Shown: positions 33,490 through 45,113 of the stretch, piece after piece
How the letters are laid out: the number at the start of each line of letters is the position of its first letter
How positions within the stretch are numbered: the stretch's first letter is position 1
Assembly: GCA_036346405.1 (NCBI GenBank)
Contig: CM070568.1
Coordinates: 29,733,072-29,797,071 of the forward strand
Source: Phyllostachys edulis
Taxonomy: Eukaryota > Streptophyta > Magnoliopsida > Poales > Poaceae
DNA: 64,000 nt
Direction: 5' to 3'
Notes under the pieces: generated by a model
The model's database searches: none
What the model was told of the DNA's origin: nothing
The model's input: only the letters and a program-made list of their open reading frames with translations
Position numbers and translations under genes: made by a program

Positions 33490-34440
33490 AGATTTACAAA
33501 GTTTGCAACGCAGGGCTTAACAACAAATAAATAAACTTGCAATCGAAGAAAACAACTCTTGGTAGCCATCCGACGTGCTCACAGGCATTCGAGTGGAGAA
33601 CGCGACCTAATTCGCATAGTCCTCAAAGTACTCCTCCTCATAGAACTCTGTGTTCCCTAGGTCTTCCTCGGTGACTTATCAACATGGCATAAAGTCATGA
33701 GTACATAAAGTACTCAGCAAGTCGTAGGGATGGTATGCAAATATTATTCATGCAAGGCTTGAACAAGAGTAGCTTTATGGCTATTTTGCAGAAAGAAATC
33801 TTGACAGTAAATACAATAAATAGATTGAAAAACATAATTTAAAATAATAATAAATAAATAGACAATTGCTTTGAAACAACTAGTGAACTATCCGTTCACT
33901 TCCCAAGCGTTCCACCCTCCAACTATTTTAAGAAAACTCTACCTCTTGTGTGAAATCACTAAGCATTGTCTATGACTGGGGACACGGCTGTTCGAACAGT
34001 TTTACACTCTGCAAAGGTTGTACAATTTGACCCACAAGAGATAATCAACTTATAATGTCGACCATAACATGCTTCCATAGACTTGTGACTAAGTGATTAT
34101 CACAATGCTTTTACATAGTTCTGTTTTGTTCTTGTTCTGCCCGCTAAGGTTTCCACCATCGACTGGTTACATCCATCACAATCAAGGCCCCCTCTTGCAC
34201 CTTGAGAATTTACCTGTAAATCCTGGAACCCACATCACTATAATAGAACCAAAATCAAGACATTACTAATTAATAAGTCAAATCATCCCATACTGTGCAG
34301 ACACTTCAGTACATAGCAATGAACCCATGGAGACAAGGCTTCTCTGTACTACTATTTGCGACATCCAACGGATGATAGCAACTACCAGTTAGGTGTCTGA
34401 AAAGTCCCAAAACTATATGTATTTACATCCCACGAATTTA
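33490..34440 (-). repeat. Chromovirus-type LTR fragment (E)
   Basis: Minus strand shares with LTR B the GTACTCA block and the order of following blocks, for example ACCCACAAGAG with GATTATC and GGTTTCCACC read on the plus strand at 34030-34160 against 25460-25600. Both ends are truncated. Confidence 0.6.
33607..33674 (-). CDS. Terminal exon of the LTR-borne mini-gene (fragment E)
   Basis: A minus-strand 68-nt segment after GTTGATAAG reads, in the same phase 1 as the other copies, TEEDLGNTEFYEEEYFEDYA, then N and a TAG stop. The acidic, aromatic content and position after the GTACTCA block match LTRs A, B and D. The preceding exon would lie about 1.2 kb to the right, outside the retained fragment. 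Confidence 0.35.
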
Positions 34441-35120
34441 ACAGCCAAACGTGGCCAAATCCTGCTATCTATATGAATTGATTGGATTGGCACATGCCTT
34501 TATATGTATTTCACAGATCTGTGATGGGGGTTCAACCACCCAGTCTGCTCCATTTTACTCAACCATTACATCGAGATCAAAATCTTCGTATGAAGCTATA
34601 CTGATAAATAATGTCACTCTGCTACAAGAACCTGGATCCTTTTTCCAATTCACAGGCATCAAAATCTATATCATAATTATATTCATAACTGGCTTCAACT
34701 CCTCAATTACTTTATGAGGAAACACTTTTTTAGTAAGAAAAATCATACTTAATATCAAGCAGCAACCACTGCTGGAGAAAAGCATCTGATGGGAGATAAC
34801 CATTCCATTTTGGAGCCACCTTTTCAAGCTTCTAGAACAACCATCATGGAGAGCAAGCAACTGGGACGAATTATTCCATAGAAAATGGCTACAAGCCAAC
34901 AACAATGCAGAGTGGAAAGCCAAACACAGCAAAGATTACAACAATCTATGTTTGTTCTGAAGACTGAAAACACAAAGGTAAATGTAACAACTACTCATCA
35001 TCATTCAGCGAAGATCGCGGCCACTTACCATTATAGGGCACAGTAAGGATCCTCTCTTGGTTCAGTGGTAGTATACATGCATTTTGCAACCTAAAAGGCT
35101 AATTCATAACTTTCTTAGGA
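34441..35120. other. No gene seen; includes GIF 3' flank
   Basis: AT-rich sequence with short random open frames on both strands. The part next to 35120 is probably the 3' UTR of the GIF gene on the minus strand. I could not place a polyadenylation site. Confidence 0.4.
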
Positions 35121-35194
35121 ATCATCAGCCTAGTCGCTTCCACCGTCATTATCAGCGATCATCAGCCTAGTCGCTTCCACCGTCATTATCAGCG
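35121..35194. repeat. 37-bp perfect tandem duplication over the GIF stop codon
   Basis: 35121-35157 and 35158-35194 are identical (start ATCATCAGCCTAGTCGCTTC). The second copy holds the last codons (GADNDGGSD) and the TAG stop; the first lies in the 3' UTR. The protein is unchanged. Confidence 0.95.
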
Positions 35195-38100
35195 CCAGTG
35201 CTCTTGTGGCTCTCAGTGCCTGAAGGCTCCGAGGTGGCCCCACCCAAATCTTGATTGCTTACTGCTGCTGCCGGCTGGGGCATGCCGTTGACAACCCCAG
35301 GTCTCACAACCATTTGTCCAGCGAAAGAAAGCAACTGAGCTTGCTGATGTTGCAGTTGCTGCTCCTGCATCTGTTGTGGCGTTAGAGGGGTCCTTGGAGC
35401 GAACATTGGCACCTGTGACATGTAATGCCCTACCCCGGGCGATGCCCCAGGTGGCGCCATCTGTTTGCAGAAATAACATCAGTGCATGCAGAAGAAAGGA
35501 TGTATGGATAGAGGTCTGGAACATGACAAACTTGAGGTCGGCTTACAGAGGTCTGTGGTGGGGCATCCGCAATTGCAGCCAAATACAAGAGGTTCTTCTG
35601 AAGCAGAGCTTGATACCTGAAAGTTTCATTGTAGAGAAATTTACCATTAATCTAAATGCATTTCTCCATATCCATTTCAGATGGAAAACCACATTCACAT
35701 TCACATAAGCAATTTTTTATGGATATGAAAACTTGTTCGTCACATCTATCTACTAAATTCATATAGTAATACAAACACCATGTAATGGAAAGTAGATTAG
35801 AAAAACTATCATATATTAGAAGGTAATTACTTCCCATAGTCATAAGACCAAAAATGTGAGGTAATTAGCGACATTGAGCTAGTAACATTATCCATGGGTG
35901 CACAGGCAACACACATGATGCATGGGCAAAGACATGCATGGCAATGGCACCGATGACAATCGAAGATTGCACATGGGTGTGCTGACAGCAATATGGTACA
36001 TGGCAGTGCTAGCGGTGAAAGCCAACATGATTACAATGTGAACATGTGAAGTCCAAGAAAGAAAGGAGTAAAGCCTAGCTAGTTAGGACCTTGGAACAAT
36101 GTACTGTATGTCAGAAAGTGAGCATATTACACTATTAAATTTACATGAATTTGAAATGGCCAAATGCATGTGTTGATTGTTGACAGTTTCGGATGTTAGT
36201 TACTGCACATAGTATATATAGCCATTTTGCTGACATGATTGCATTTGTTTTTTTTTTAGTTGACGTTAGTGAGGAAAATAATCGTCTGCTGCATAGAACC
36301 AGTAGATTAAACTATTGCGGCTGAGATGTTGTTATGTCTTGAATTTTATTCTGACAACATGTGAAGGGTGATCTGGATTTATTATCACAAATTCACAATG
36401 TAACACGTGAAAGTAACTGCCTAATTGGTTATGGAAATATTATACAGTGTACATGTTGTGGCATAGCAACAGCTGCAGCAAGTATCCAGGAAGGAGAGGA
36501 AAATTAGTACGTATTTGTTAGCAGTCTGGTTTTGTTAGGGAAGAGTCTGGTTTTGTTAAGAAGATATTCTTGTTACGTACTACCTCAGGAAAGGGTCCAA
36601 ACGACAGGAACTCATGAGGGGTTCGGTCAGGGAGGAGATTAGGAATGTTAGATGAGTTCAAGTCTTAGTCTCAGACGTCAAGTTAAGGTAGCACTATATA
36701 ATCAAGTCAACTGTAACTATTTTGGAGCAAGCAAGAAACAAACTTCCTCTTTCTATTATGCTATCTTTGTCCCTCTAGATTTTCTAATCCTACCCCTGTT
36801 ACCTTTCTTCCTCCACCACGGCACTAACTCGCCGCAGACATCCATGACCGGCCGTAACCCACCCATACTTCCTACGCAACAAGTCTGGTCACAACAGTAC
36901 ATGATTTTACATACATTTCAACAAATTTTAATGATGTCTGCCACTCTCAGCCATTACAAAGTGGATATTCCTAGGTGTATAAAATATTGATGATTTTGTT
37001 TTATAGGCAAAACAATAAACAAACTGAATGCATAAAGAATGACAGCCATACGTCTAAAAACAAAAAGAAAAAGAAAAAAAATACACTCCCATTACAACAT
37101 GGGATGCTACTATGCTAGCATTACCAATATCCTTATGAGGAACAGGAGACAGGAGAGAAGAAAATATTGCACAGGGGGTATATTGGCTGAGCATGTAGAT
37201 ACTAGTGCTAACAATGACAGCATCTTGTATGTTTACAAAATATTTATGATCTTTCGGTACATGCTTTGTTACTTCGCCTATTAAAAAGTGCTAAGTGCCA
37301 TCACACTGACACTACATAAATTTTTTCATGTGGGAAGCCACCTGGATGTGTTAGGGGTTGTATGCCGATATATGTTTCACACCGTATAACAGAGTCAAAC
37401 CTTGTAGACTGTAGTGCATATGTTGTGTCAACAATCCACAATAATACATGTCACTAGAAAACCGTCACTACATGTTACTTTGTAATTGGGAAAACGGTAC
37501 CTAAAGTTGATAACATTATTCTTGTTAGGCAATTACTGTATCACCTTGAACTTGTGACAATAGAAATTTAAGCAAACATGAAACTGATGCTAGTTCAGTG
37601 ATGCCTCCTTCCAATAAATAACCCCATAAAACTGATGGAAATCCTCAATCAAGCTTATGCGTCGACATTCTGGTGGTTTTCATCTTTTGGGTAGGCTTAC
37701 ACGTACTGCAATGTCTCATGATGCTGGCCCCATTTTAACAAAGGATTTTTTGTGAGAATTCTTCAGCAATCTCTCTATTTGTAGTCTGTATGATTTATAG
37801 AATATTCAATATAACTTATTATCTTCTTTTGGTGCAATGAAAATTTACTTTCTTGGTTATATATGTTTCTTTGCATATGGTAATTGATTCTTCCAAGAAT
37901 ATTTTTGTATAACGTGTCAAGACTCAAGATGTTACAAAACCAGAACTCATCTGTAGGCAATAACTCATCTTTCACACAAAGCCAGCCAAGGTGAACATCA
38001 AGTGAATCATGCTTTTATCAATGAGGACAGATACAATACTGGAGCTATATAGTACTGCTAAAAAAGTAAAAAAATACCTATCAACCAAGAATCATATTAT

Positions 38101-41100
38101 ATCAGCTAAAATATTATTGACCATCACTGCAGTTTTCAGCAGCATATTTATTCACTACATGAAACAACAACAAAAAACTAATACATGGTAATTTCATTAT
38201 TACATGACATGTGACATGTCAGTAATAATAAATATACAATTAACTAATATCGGGGGAAGATGACAACAACAACAAAAAATAACATTTTTCTCTTTAAAAA
38301 TTCAACTAATGCAGGTATGTGCCACCATGCAGGATGGCTCATCGTTTAGCCAAATGAAAGATCATATCAAATTGTAAAATCTTCAGAATAAAAATTGCAG
38401 TTAGTTACATACTGAGCACATTCTGCCAGCTTTCCCAGGTTCTGATTTTCCAAGATAGCCAAAATAAGTTGCTTATTTTCATCCAGATACTGCGGAAGGA
38501 ATAAAGTCAGTAACGGAAAATGGATATTCGCAACAGAGCATCCAGAGTAAATTCAAACAGAAGGCCCAAATGAAACACAAAATAAACAAAAGTATTGCAC
38601 TATTGAAAGTTCTATAGTTTTGCAAGAAAATACGAGAACCATAAATCACGACAAAAGACTTTTGAATCATTTGAGTGTCCATATTACAAAGCTAGAACCA
38701 CAGAGTGTTAGTTTAAATATAAAGAACTAAAGATTATTTGGAGTGAAAATGTTTGGTCCATTACGTGTGCTGCACAAACATGAGTACTCTTGCAAACTTG
38801 GAGCACATGAACAATAGTTCAAAAGGACTAGCCCCAGGAATCTCTCTACATTTTTCTGAAATAAAGCAACTTGGTTGTACTAATCTGGGTTTATTGTAGA
38901 ACAACAAAGCAAATCATTATCCATTGCCAGTAAGCAATATATGCATCACCAGCATTAAGCAAAAAAAAAACATGTTTGACTCTAGTGAGACAGTACAACA
39001 TACTGGTCGTTCAAATACTAGCTGCTTGCAGAACTCAGTTACTAACTGTTATGAATATTGTGTGTATGTATTCAGAGGCCCAATGGGCAACATATATAGT
39101 ATGTACAAGAAGTGCATGTCATATACAGATAAGGAATACAAAAGGATTCCTATCTCTATCTCTAACACCCCCCTCAAATGCAAAGCGTATGCAATAGCAT
39201 TGCATTTGACGATGGTTGACACTAAAATATGAAAAATCCAAAGTCCGAGTCTTGGTAATGTCGTCGTAGCATGCAGCTCTTGGAAAATATGTCGAGTATC
39301 AAAAGATCTCCTCCATCTGGGGTCGTGCAACAACCCATTAAGCACAACGTGCAAGGGCTGAGAAAGTCGACCGCGGCAACATGATGAAAAAGATAATGAA
39401 ACCGACATGAATAGATGGAGCTGTCAATTCAAGCCGAATAGGAATAGGTGGAAGCATGACAGCGCAGATCGAAACCCAAAACGGCGGCAGCACTAAAGAA
39501 GCGCGGCGGCCTTAGAAGCTCAAGGCGGCGGCTAAGAAAGCGGCGGCATCAAAAATGACTTCTACGATCTGCACGCGGCTCAGAAAGAAGAGCGGGAGCG
39601 GCGGTGCTACAGTAGCCCTAACCCTAACCTCAGCTCTGATACCATGTTAAGTTGCATGCGCCAACCAATTCAGCTTTTGGGTGAATTGGTTGGCGCATGC
39701 AATTCAGTATGGTATCAGAGCCAAGAGGTCTTGAGTTCAAGACCCAGCTGGCGCAATTAAGAAAATAATTGCAGCCCATTTCTATTCTACGTCTTAGACC
39801 TGAGGGAGTCTACACGTGAGGGGGAGTGTTGAAGTATAAGTGAATTGCCCGTTTTCCTCATCAACTTAAGCTTTTGGATGAATTGGTTGGCGCATGCAAC
39901 TTAACATGGTATCAGAGCTGAGGTTAGGGTTAGGGCTACTATAGCACCGCCGCTCCTAGCGCCGCTCGTCTCCGCTGCCGCCGCCCTCAGGAGGAGCTAT
40001 CTCCACTCCTGGGGGCCGGCCACGTTTAGTCGTAGTTCTTCCTCTAGAAGCAATCGGCTGACATCTTCATCCGAATTACGCCGCCGCCCTTCGCCGCTCT
40101 GCGGTGCCTTCGCTAAGCGGCGCGGATCCTCCGAACACCTCAAGCGTCCTCGTCCAGATCCAGACAAGAAGTCAATCGGCCATGGAGTACCTTCGAGGCA
40201 GTCGGCGTTCTCCCCAGCGCGGACCGCCGCCGCCGCCGCCATCCAGATCCGATCAATATATATAGGGTGTACAAAGGGTGCATGTCATATACAGATAAGG
40301 AATACAAAAGGATTCCTATCTCTATCTCTAACACTAACTACAAAAGTAAAGAGTGAAATTTGAAGACCGGAAGTAAGAAAGTATGAAAGATAAGGCTCAA
40401 CTAGGATACTTCCAATAAAACCAGTTCTCAATCAGATTGTGAGTTTGCCAGAACTTCATGTTTTACTACTAGTACTATTGTAACTCTATAATAAGGTTAG
40501 TTAAACATGAAATTGTCTCCCAGTTAAAAGTTTTAAACTTCAGCTAAGCCTGTCAAGGACTGGAGTTTACCGGGACTTACATATAAAGTCCAGGTAAACC
40601 TAACAAAATCCGCACCCACAAAACACAAACGGAACTTGTAATCCATAGAGTACCATACAGATGTGCTTACGTATATGAGCCACGGCATCTTGTTTCACAG
40701 TGCCAAACTGAATTCAATATTAGAACAAGGACCTAACTCTTTGCTAAAACAAGTAAATGTTCCACACATAGAGGAACAACATGCAGGCTATGATATTCAG
40801 ATGAGAAGAAGTTACGAGGTCAATGCTACAGAACACAAAGGTAAAACATCAGTTTGGCTCTGGTTGGAACAGTCAAGGATAGCTGCATGCTGTGTTCCAA
40901 GCAATACAACACTACATTCACTACTTTGTCCCAAAGGTAATAATCTACTTCTTATTCCCTAGTTTACATCTTTGTAGTAGCAGAACATAATCATTGCTCT
41001 ATTATCCTCCAGTAAACCTTAGTATCAAAAGTACAGAGACAGGTTTCTCATCAAATAAGCAGCATCACCATAAGTTTACAGCAGGGTCACAACACTATAC

Positions 41101-41446
41101 ACAAATGAGTTGCTCCTTATCAAATCAGACTACGAAAATACCAATTATTCAATGAGCACCATATCACTAGCTTCAAACATAGCTGGTCAAATCACATCAA
41201 GAACGGCTAAAAGAAACACCATCAAGCGAGCCGAACGCATACAAACCTAACACCTCTCGATCAGGACCGGAAAATGGATCAAATCTTTAACCGGAAAGAA
41301 GCCCAAAACCCAACAAAGAGGGGCAGGCGAAGCCTACCAAGAACCGCAAGAACGGGGGAGAAAGGGGGCACCTTTTGGATCTGCGCGGTGGTAATTCCGG
41401 CCGCCGGAGGCATCGCCGGCGCCGGCATGGGCATCGGCTGCTGCAT
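35167..41446 (-). CDS. GIF: GRF-interacting factor (GIF/AN3 family) transcriptional coactivator
   Basis: Four exons on the minus strand: 41446-41372 (starts MQQPMPMPAPAMPPAAG, ends before GTGCCC), 38489-38413, 35616-35547 and 35460-35167 (TAG stop). Introns of 2882, 2796 and 86 bp have GT-AG ends, and the joints keep the frame, giving 171 residues. Residues about 17-74 form the SNH/SSXT domain (ITTAQIQK, then YLDENKQLILAILENQNLGK and QKNLLYLAAIADA). The QG-rich tail contains SQVPMFAPRTPLTPQQMQEQ and ends in the family's SEPSGTESHKS and GGSD. GIFs bind growth-regulating factors and recruit SWI/SNF remodelers to promote organ growth and meristem activity. The length fits the shorter GIF2/GIF3-type members. 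The start is the only ATG giving the family N-terminus. No disabling change is seen. Confidence 0.93.
35617..38412 (-). other. GIF intron 2
   Basis: 2796-bp AT-rich intron, donor GTATGT, acceptor TTTCAG. Many short open frames, none with a recognisable domain. No terminal repeats or target duplications were found by eye, but short MITEs could be missed. Confidence 0.8.
39603..39950. repeat. Inverted pair of a second TRIM, with an 80-bp LTR
   Basis: A polypurine tract GTGAGGGGGAG (39816-39826), an 80-bp LTR (39827-39906, TGTTGAAGTATAAG to CAACTTAACA) and a tRNA-iMet primer site TGGTATCAGAGC (39907-39918) are consecutive. An inverse copy of the primer site and LTR end lies at 39633-39690, and another direct primer site at 39710-39721. 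Arms 39603-39674 and 39880-39950 form an inverted repeat of about 72 bp. Confidence 0.75.
39960..40250 (-). other. CG-rich interior of the TRIM nest
   Basis: CG-rich sequence with an 81-codon minus-strand open frame (39997-40242) of low complexity (MAAAAAVRAGENADC). It may be a captured host-gene fragment; I do not recognise the source. Confidence 0.3.
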
Positions 41447-41640
41447 CGCTCGCTCTTCTTGGTTCGGTTTCTTGGGTGGTGTTTGGGGGTTTGGAGGGTT
41501 TGGGTGTATGGGCACTGGGAAGAGAGAACTGGGATGAACCACCTCCTGCACAACGAAGGGAGCAAAGCTAGGGGAACACTTTTCTCAGATGCCCCTAAGG
41601 TAAAATTACAAATATGACCCTTTGGCGTCTGAACATATAA
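41447..41640 (-). promoter_or_regulatory. GIF 5' UTR and proximal promoter
   Basis: On the minus strand the sequence before the ATG is C/T- and AAC-rich, as in many plant leaders. No clear TATA box was seen within 250 bp. Confidence 0.4.
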
Positions 41641-42404
41641 TCCATTTTTTGACTAATAAATTACAGAAAACACAGGTATTTGTGCACCACAGAGCAACAT
41701 GGTGATGCTCTTCGCTGATTAAGTGGTTAGTGGATCTCCGATTCTCCGTGCAAAAGCATCTCTAATCCCGCCGTTCAACGGTGCATTGGAATTTAATTGA
41801 TGTTTGATGGTACATGGGGATTGGAGTATAGATCGATTCATCTGTGGTAAGTATTAATTTGCCATACAAATACCATAGAGGCCGTACGTTGAAGCTATGT
41901 CTGGTGGTTTTCGTTATCCTTGCCGTTTGTTTCAGTTATAGCAATGCTTGTTTAAGTTATTATAACATGTATTGAAGTCACCCAAATAACTGAAGCAAAT
42001 ATTGCCAACGTAGCATAGCGTAGTGGTGTGGCATCTTATTTTTCTAGCTGATGATCAGAGTTTGATTCTCACCAATCATAGGTAGGATGGGCTATTTGTG
42101 TAGATTTTCCATATTAATTGTTTTGGATTTGATTTTAACCGGTGACGTGTAGTTCCATAAAAAATAGTGTTAATGTGTGTCATGGGGGTATTTAACCCAA
42201 CTTATAAGGGACCAAGTAAACAAAAAAAATACCTGTGACAAATTGAAAACGCAAGTGAACTTTTTTTTTGGGTGGGTAGGGGGTTATGGTTTTTTTCCGT
42301 ACTAATAAGCTTGTTCGGTGCTTGAAAATAACAGGAGTCATATAAAAAAAGAGTTTCGGTGGCACTTTCTTGTGAGTTAAAGGGCTTGCCCCTTCTGAAC
42401 TTTA
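41641..42404. other. Intergenic, nothing recognised
   Basis: AT-rich sequence with no open frame of note and no clear repeat structure; probably upstream region of the GIF gene. Confidence 0.5.
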
Positions 42405-42917
42405 GGGCATGTGCAACGCCAACGTGAGTAAAAAGCCGGAGTTAAGAGCATTTTATGGCTGTTGGTCCCCACTCCATACGTTGCACGGTAGAGTTTTTTT
42501 TCATTTTTTAATCTATTTTTTAAAATATTTTTAAGATAACATCTTCCTAACTTTATTTTCAATTTTGACTCATTTGGTCACGACATGATCTGTAGTGTGA
42601 TTAAACTGTGCTGTCACGCTACCGACCACGGTATGGTCAAACCTGCCACGATAGCCCTCTGAGCCAACATGCATCCGTTTTTAGGCTAAGTCTTGTTATG
42701 CCAAGAGGAGTGGTGTGACAATACTTGTTTGCCACGCCGAATTCCGTGGCGTGACAACGTGATTTTGCCACGCGACACGCTGTGACGTGGGCAAAGGGGT
42801 CAGAATTAGAAATAAAGTTATGAAGGGATTATCTTTAAAACATTTTTAAAAATGGATTAAATAAAAAAAATCCACAATAGAGGAGCTAAGAAATATTTCG
42901 AGGCATTGTACAAGCTC
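42405..42917. mobile_element. Foldback/MITE-like element with long inverted arms
   Basis: Ends GGGCATGTGCAACGCC and, in reverse complement from the right, GAGCTTGTACAATGCC (12 of 16 identical), similar to PIF/Harbinger ends. The arms continue inward about 150 bp: the T-rich block and TAACTTTATTT at 42490-42590 mirror 42787-42900. The left flank is TTA; the right flank GAA does not match, so the target duplication is unproven. Confidence 0.5.
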
Positions 42918-42979
42918 GAATTTTTTTTAATAATCTATTTTTTATTCGAAATTATAGAAATAATACTGCCTTTTTTGTC

Positions 42980-43669
42980 AGAAATAATCATCAGTCGACG
43001 TACCGTTGGGCAACCTATAGCTAGTTGCCCAACCATTGGGCTACTGGCCATAGTCGTCCAACCACAGAGCGCCAAGCGTTAGAGTCGTCCGGTAGTTGAG
43101 CGACTTCACTAAGTCGCCCGGTGGTTGAGCGACTTATATCAAGTCGTCCAACCACTGGGCGATTTTAAGTAGTAGTTGTACTATTTAATAAATTCGATTG
43201 GAATAATTATGTAGGAATAAATGTTATATTTTGTAGGTATTACATTTAGCAAATCATGTTGTAGGATGTTATTTTTATTTAGAAATAAAAGGGTGGTGAA
43301 AAGATTGATTGGTCTGTTTGTGATTTTCATAGAATCTTAAGGGTACGAAATTTGTCATACTCACAATAATATTTTATGATCGTGGTATGTTGTTGTCGTG
43401 CACTAAATTTCTGAAGAATTTTGTGAGGACGATAGAGGTAGCAATGATTTGTAAGTACGAAACTAAGTGATATTGCGATGCGCTAGGAAATTCGTATACG
43501 GTGGAGAACTTTAGAGAAATGGTGCAACGATAACAACACGACAGTTGATCCGACAATGGGTTACATGGCAAGCAGGCTAACGAACCAAGGATGGTACATG
43601 CATGCCTTTAGAAAATTAGAAATACATCGGACATATGGACCAAGAGAGTCGGACTACTGCGTGGACCAG
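42980..43669. other. MULE-side noncoding region with AGTCGCCC repeats
   Basis: 43010-43165 holds five or six variants of AGTCGCCCGGTGGTTGAGCGACTT, each nearly palindromic. The rest is AT-rich without a gene. It borders the MULE coding remnant and may be its 3' region. Confidence 0.45.
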
Positions 43670-45113
43670 TGCCATTTGCCCTTTCTTGCGAGCTCGACAT
43701 TGTACTCCTCGGCGACCGCCTTGGCCTCGGCCGCCAATTCCCTCTTTTTCTCGTACTCCCTCTCGCGAGCCTCGCGCTTCCTGTGCCTGCACGCCTCTAG
43801 ATGGGCCTGCGTCTCCTGCCGGATACGCTAGTTGTGCTCTTCGGTGCGGCGCTCCTCCTCCCTCCTCTCGCGGTCCCTGTTGGCATCCCACTCCTCGCAG
43901 TCGAGAGTCCATTGGTCATGTGGTTGGATCTCTAGGTCGATCAACTTGCGATAGCCACATAGCGGATCCGAGGACTACGGGTAGACGGGAGAGGTTGTTA
44001 GTGCAGACTTTGAAAGAGAAATGGTAGATGAACATACTGCTACATGTTCTTATCGGCTGCCGATAGCGGCTCGTGTCCCAACGGCGGTCGGAATAGTCGC
44101 TGGAGTAGTTCGTGCAACCCCAGTAACGCATGCCCAGGCTTAGCCGGTGCTTGTACTTGAAGAACTTGCATCTGTCCCTGCACCAACTGAGGGGTGGCGT
44201 CTCCCTCTCGGGTGAGTGTTGCAGCGAATGCTCGGTTGGGATGTTGTGGTAGGGGTTGCTGCTACGAGGGGCAGCGTCATTGTGGGGAGGTGGCCGCCTG
44301 GCACACTCCCTTTGTTCCTCCTGGGCCGCATACTCCCTTTGCATTTCGCAGATCTCCTCCCAGTGCTTTTCCATCTGAGCGAGATTGTGTTGAACTCTGG
44401 ATGTAGGAGAACCCGTAGTGCAAGTTCTCGCAGTGTGGCCTTCCTGGCAGTAGCGACCGCAATGTCTACCCTCCGCTCCAGCTTCCCCCTCATCCATATC
44501 GTTCCTAATGCGACGACTATACTGACGGCCCTTCACCCCCCCCTCCTCAATAGGTCTAGATCCGGAATCCAAGTCCTCTGTGCAATATCCAACGTGACGA
44601 AGTTGTCCACAACCCTGAAGCCTCTTAGCTCGCCGCACCACGCCTGCTGCACCCTCTCCTTCATGAAGTACTCTGATATGAAGTTCGATGGGTCCATGTG
44701 GATGGTCCCACACGCGGTGAGGACATGAGAGCATGGCTTGTGAAAGAGTTTGGCTTGTTGCATATGCAGCTAGGTTCATTCACATGGTCTCCAAGGCATA
44801 CCTTATGGGTAACAAGAGACCGAGTCATCACAAATCCAGCTCTGTCTCGAAGGACCACGTCGAATCGATGCTCCGTATTGCCCATTACGAAGACTGTGTA
44901 TGACTGAGCCTTCTCGGTCTTGGCCTGTATGTACGCTGTAATCTTCGAGCAGTACGGTGTATGTGGGTTGGCTACATGAAGTGCCGTATTTGCATGCATT
45001 TCCCTGAAATATCTAATTGTACCGTGCAGAACACCTTCCACGATGGCGACGAGAGGATGAGAATGGAGACCCCTAATAACCCAGTTGTACACCTTGGCAA
45101 GGTTAGTGGTCAT
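43670..45113 (-). pseudogene. MULE (Mutator-like) transposase, C-terminal half
   Basis: The minus strand starts MTTNLAKVYNWVIRGLHSHP, then YTVFVMGNTEHRFDVVLRDR, the segment before the SWIM finger. CICNKP and HKPCSHVLTAC give the SWIM C-x-C and C-x-H ligands, in two frames. ELRGFRVVDNF and a knuckle reading CGRYCQEGHTARTC follow. The second ligand C of the usual CxxC has shifted, so the knuckle is altered. A charged coiled coil (about 43680-43900, REREYEKKRELAAEAKA) ends the protein. The catalytic DDE half is missing, cut at 45113 where CACTA sequence begins. Confidence 0.8.

Larger units (their letters stand above)
39047..40333 (-). mobile_element. Small LTR element (TRIM-like) in GIF intron 1
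   Basis: The left LTR (39047-39167, 121 bp, minus orientation TGTTAGAGATAG to CATAACA) is followed on its internal side by a polypurine tract (minus GAGGGGGG). The right copy matches about 75 bp up to 40333 and is then replaced by CG-rich sequence. The flanks are identical: CTAAC at 39042-39046 and 40334-40338. Total 1287 bp with no retroviral gene, so non-autonomous. Confidence 0.8.

Noticed and set aside
34451..34717. 88-codon plus-strand frame near the GIF 3' flank
   Set aside because: No domain, AT-rich, no start context, and an equally long frame overlaps on the minus strand.
39612..39931. Telomere-like CCCTAACCCTAACC and GGTTAGGGTTAGGG
   Set aside because: Only two units each, of CCCTAAC rather than plant CCCTAAA type, and part of the inverted TRIM leader.
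43635..44728. Plus-strand frames of 130-170 codons over the MULE region
   Set aside because: Antisense shadows of the MULE transposase remnant, which has recognisable domains on the minus strand.
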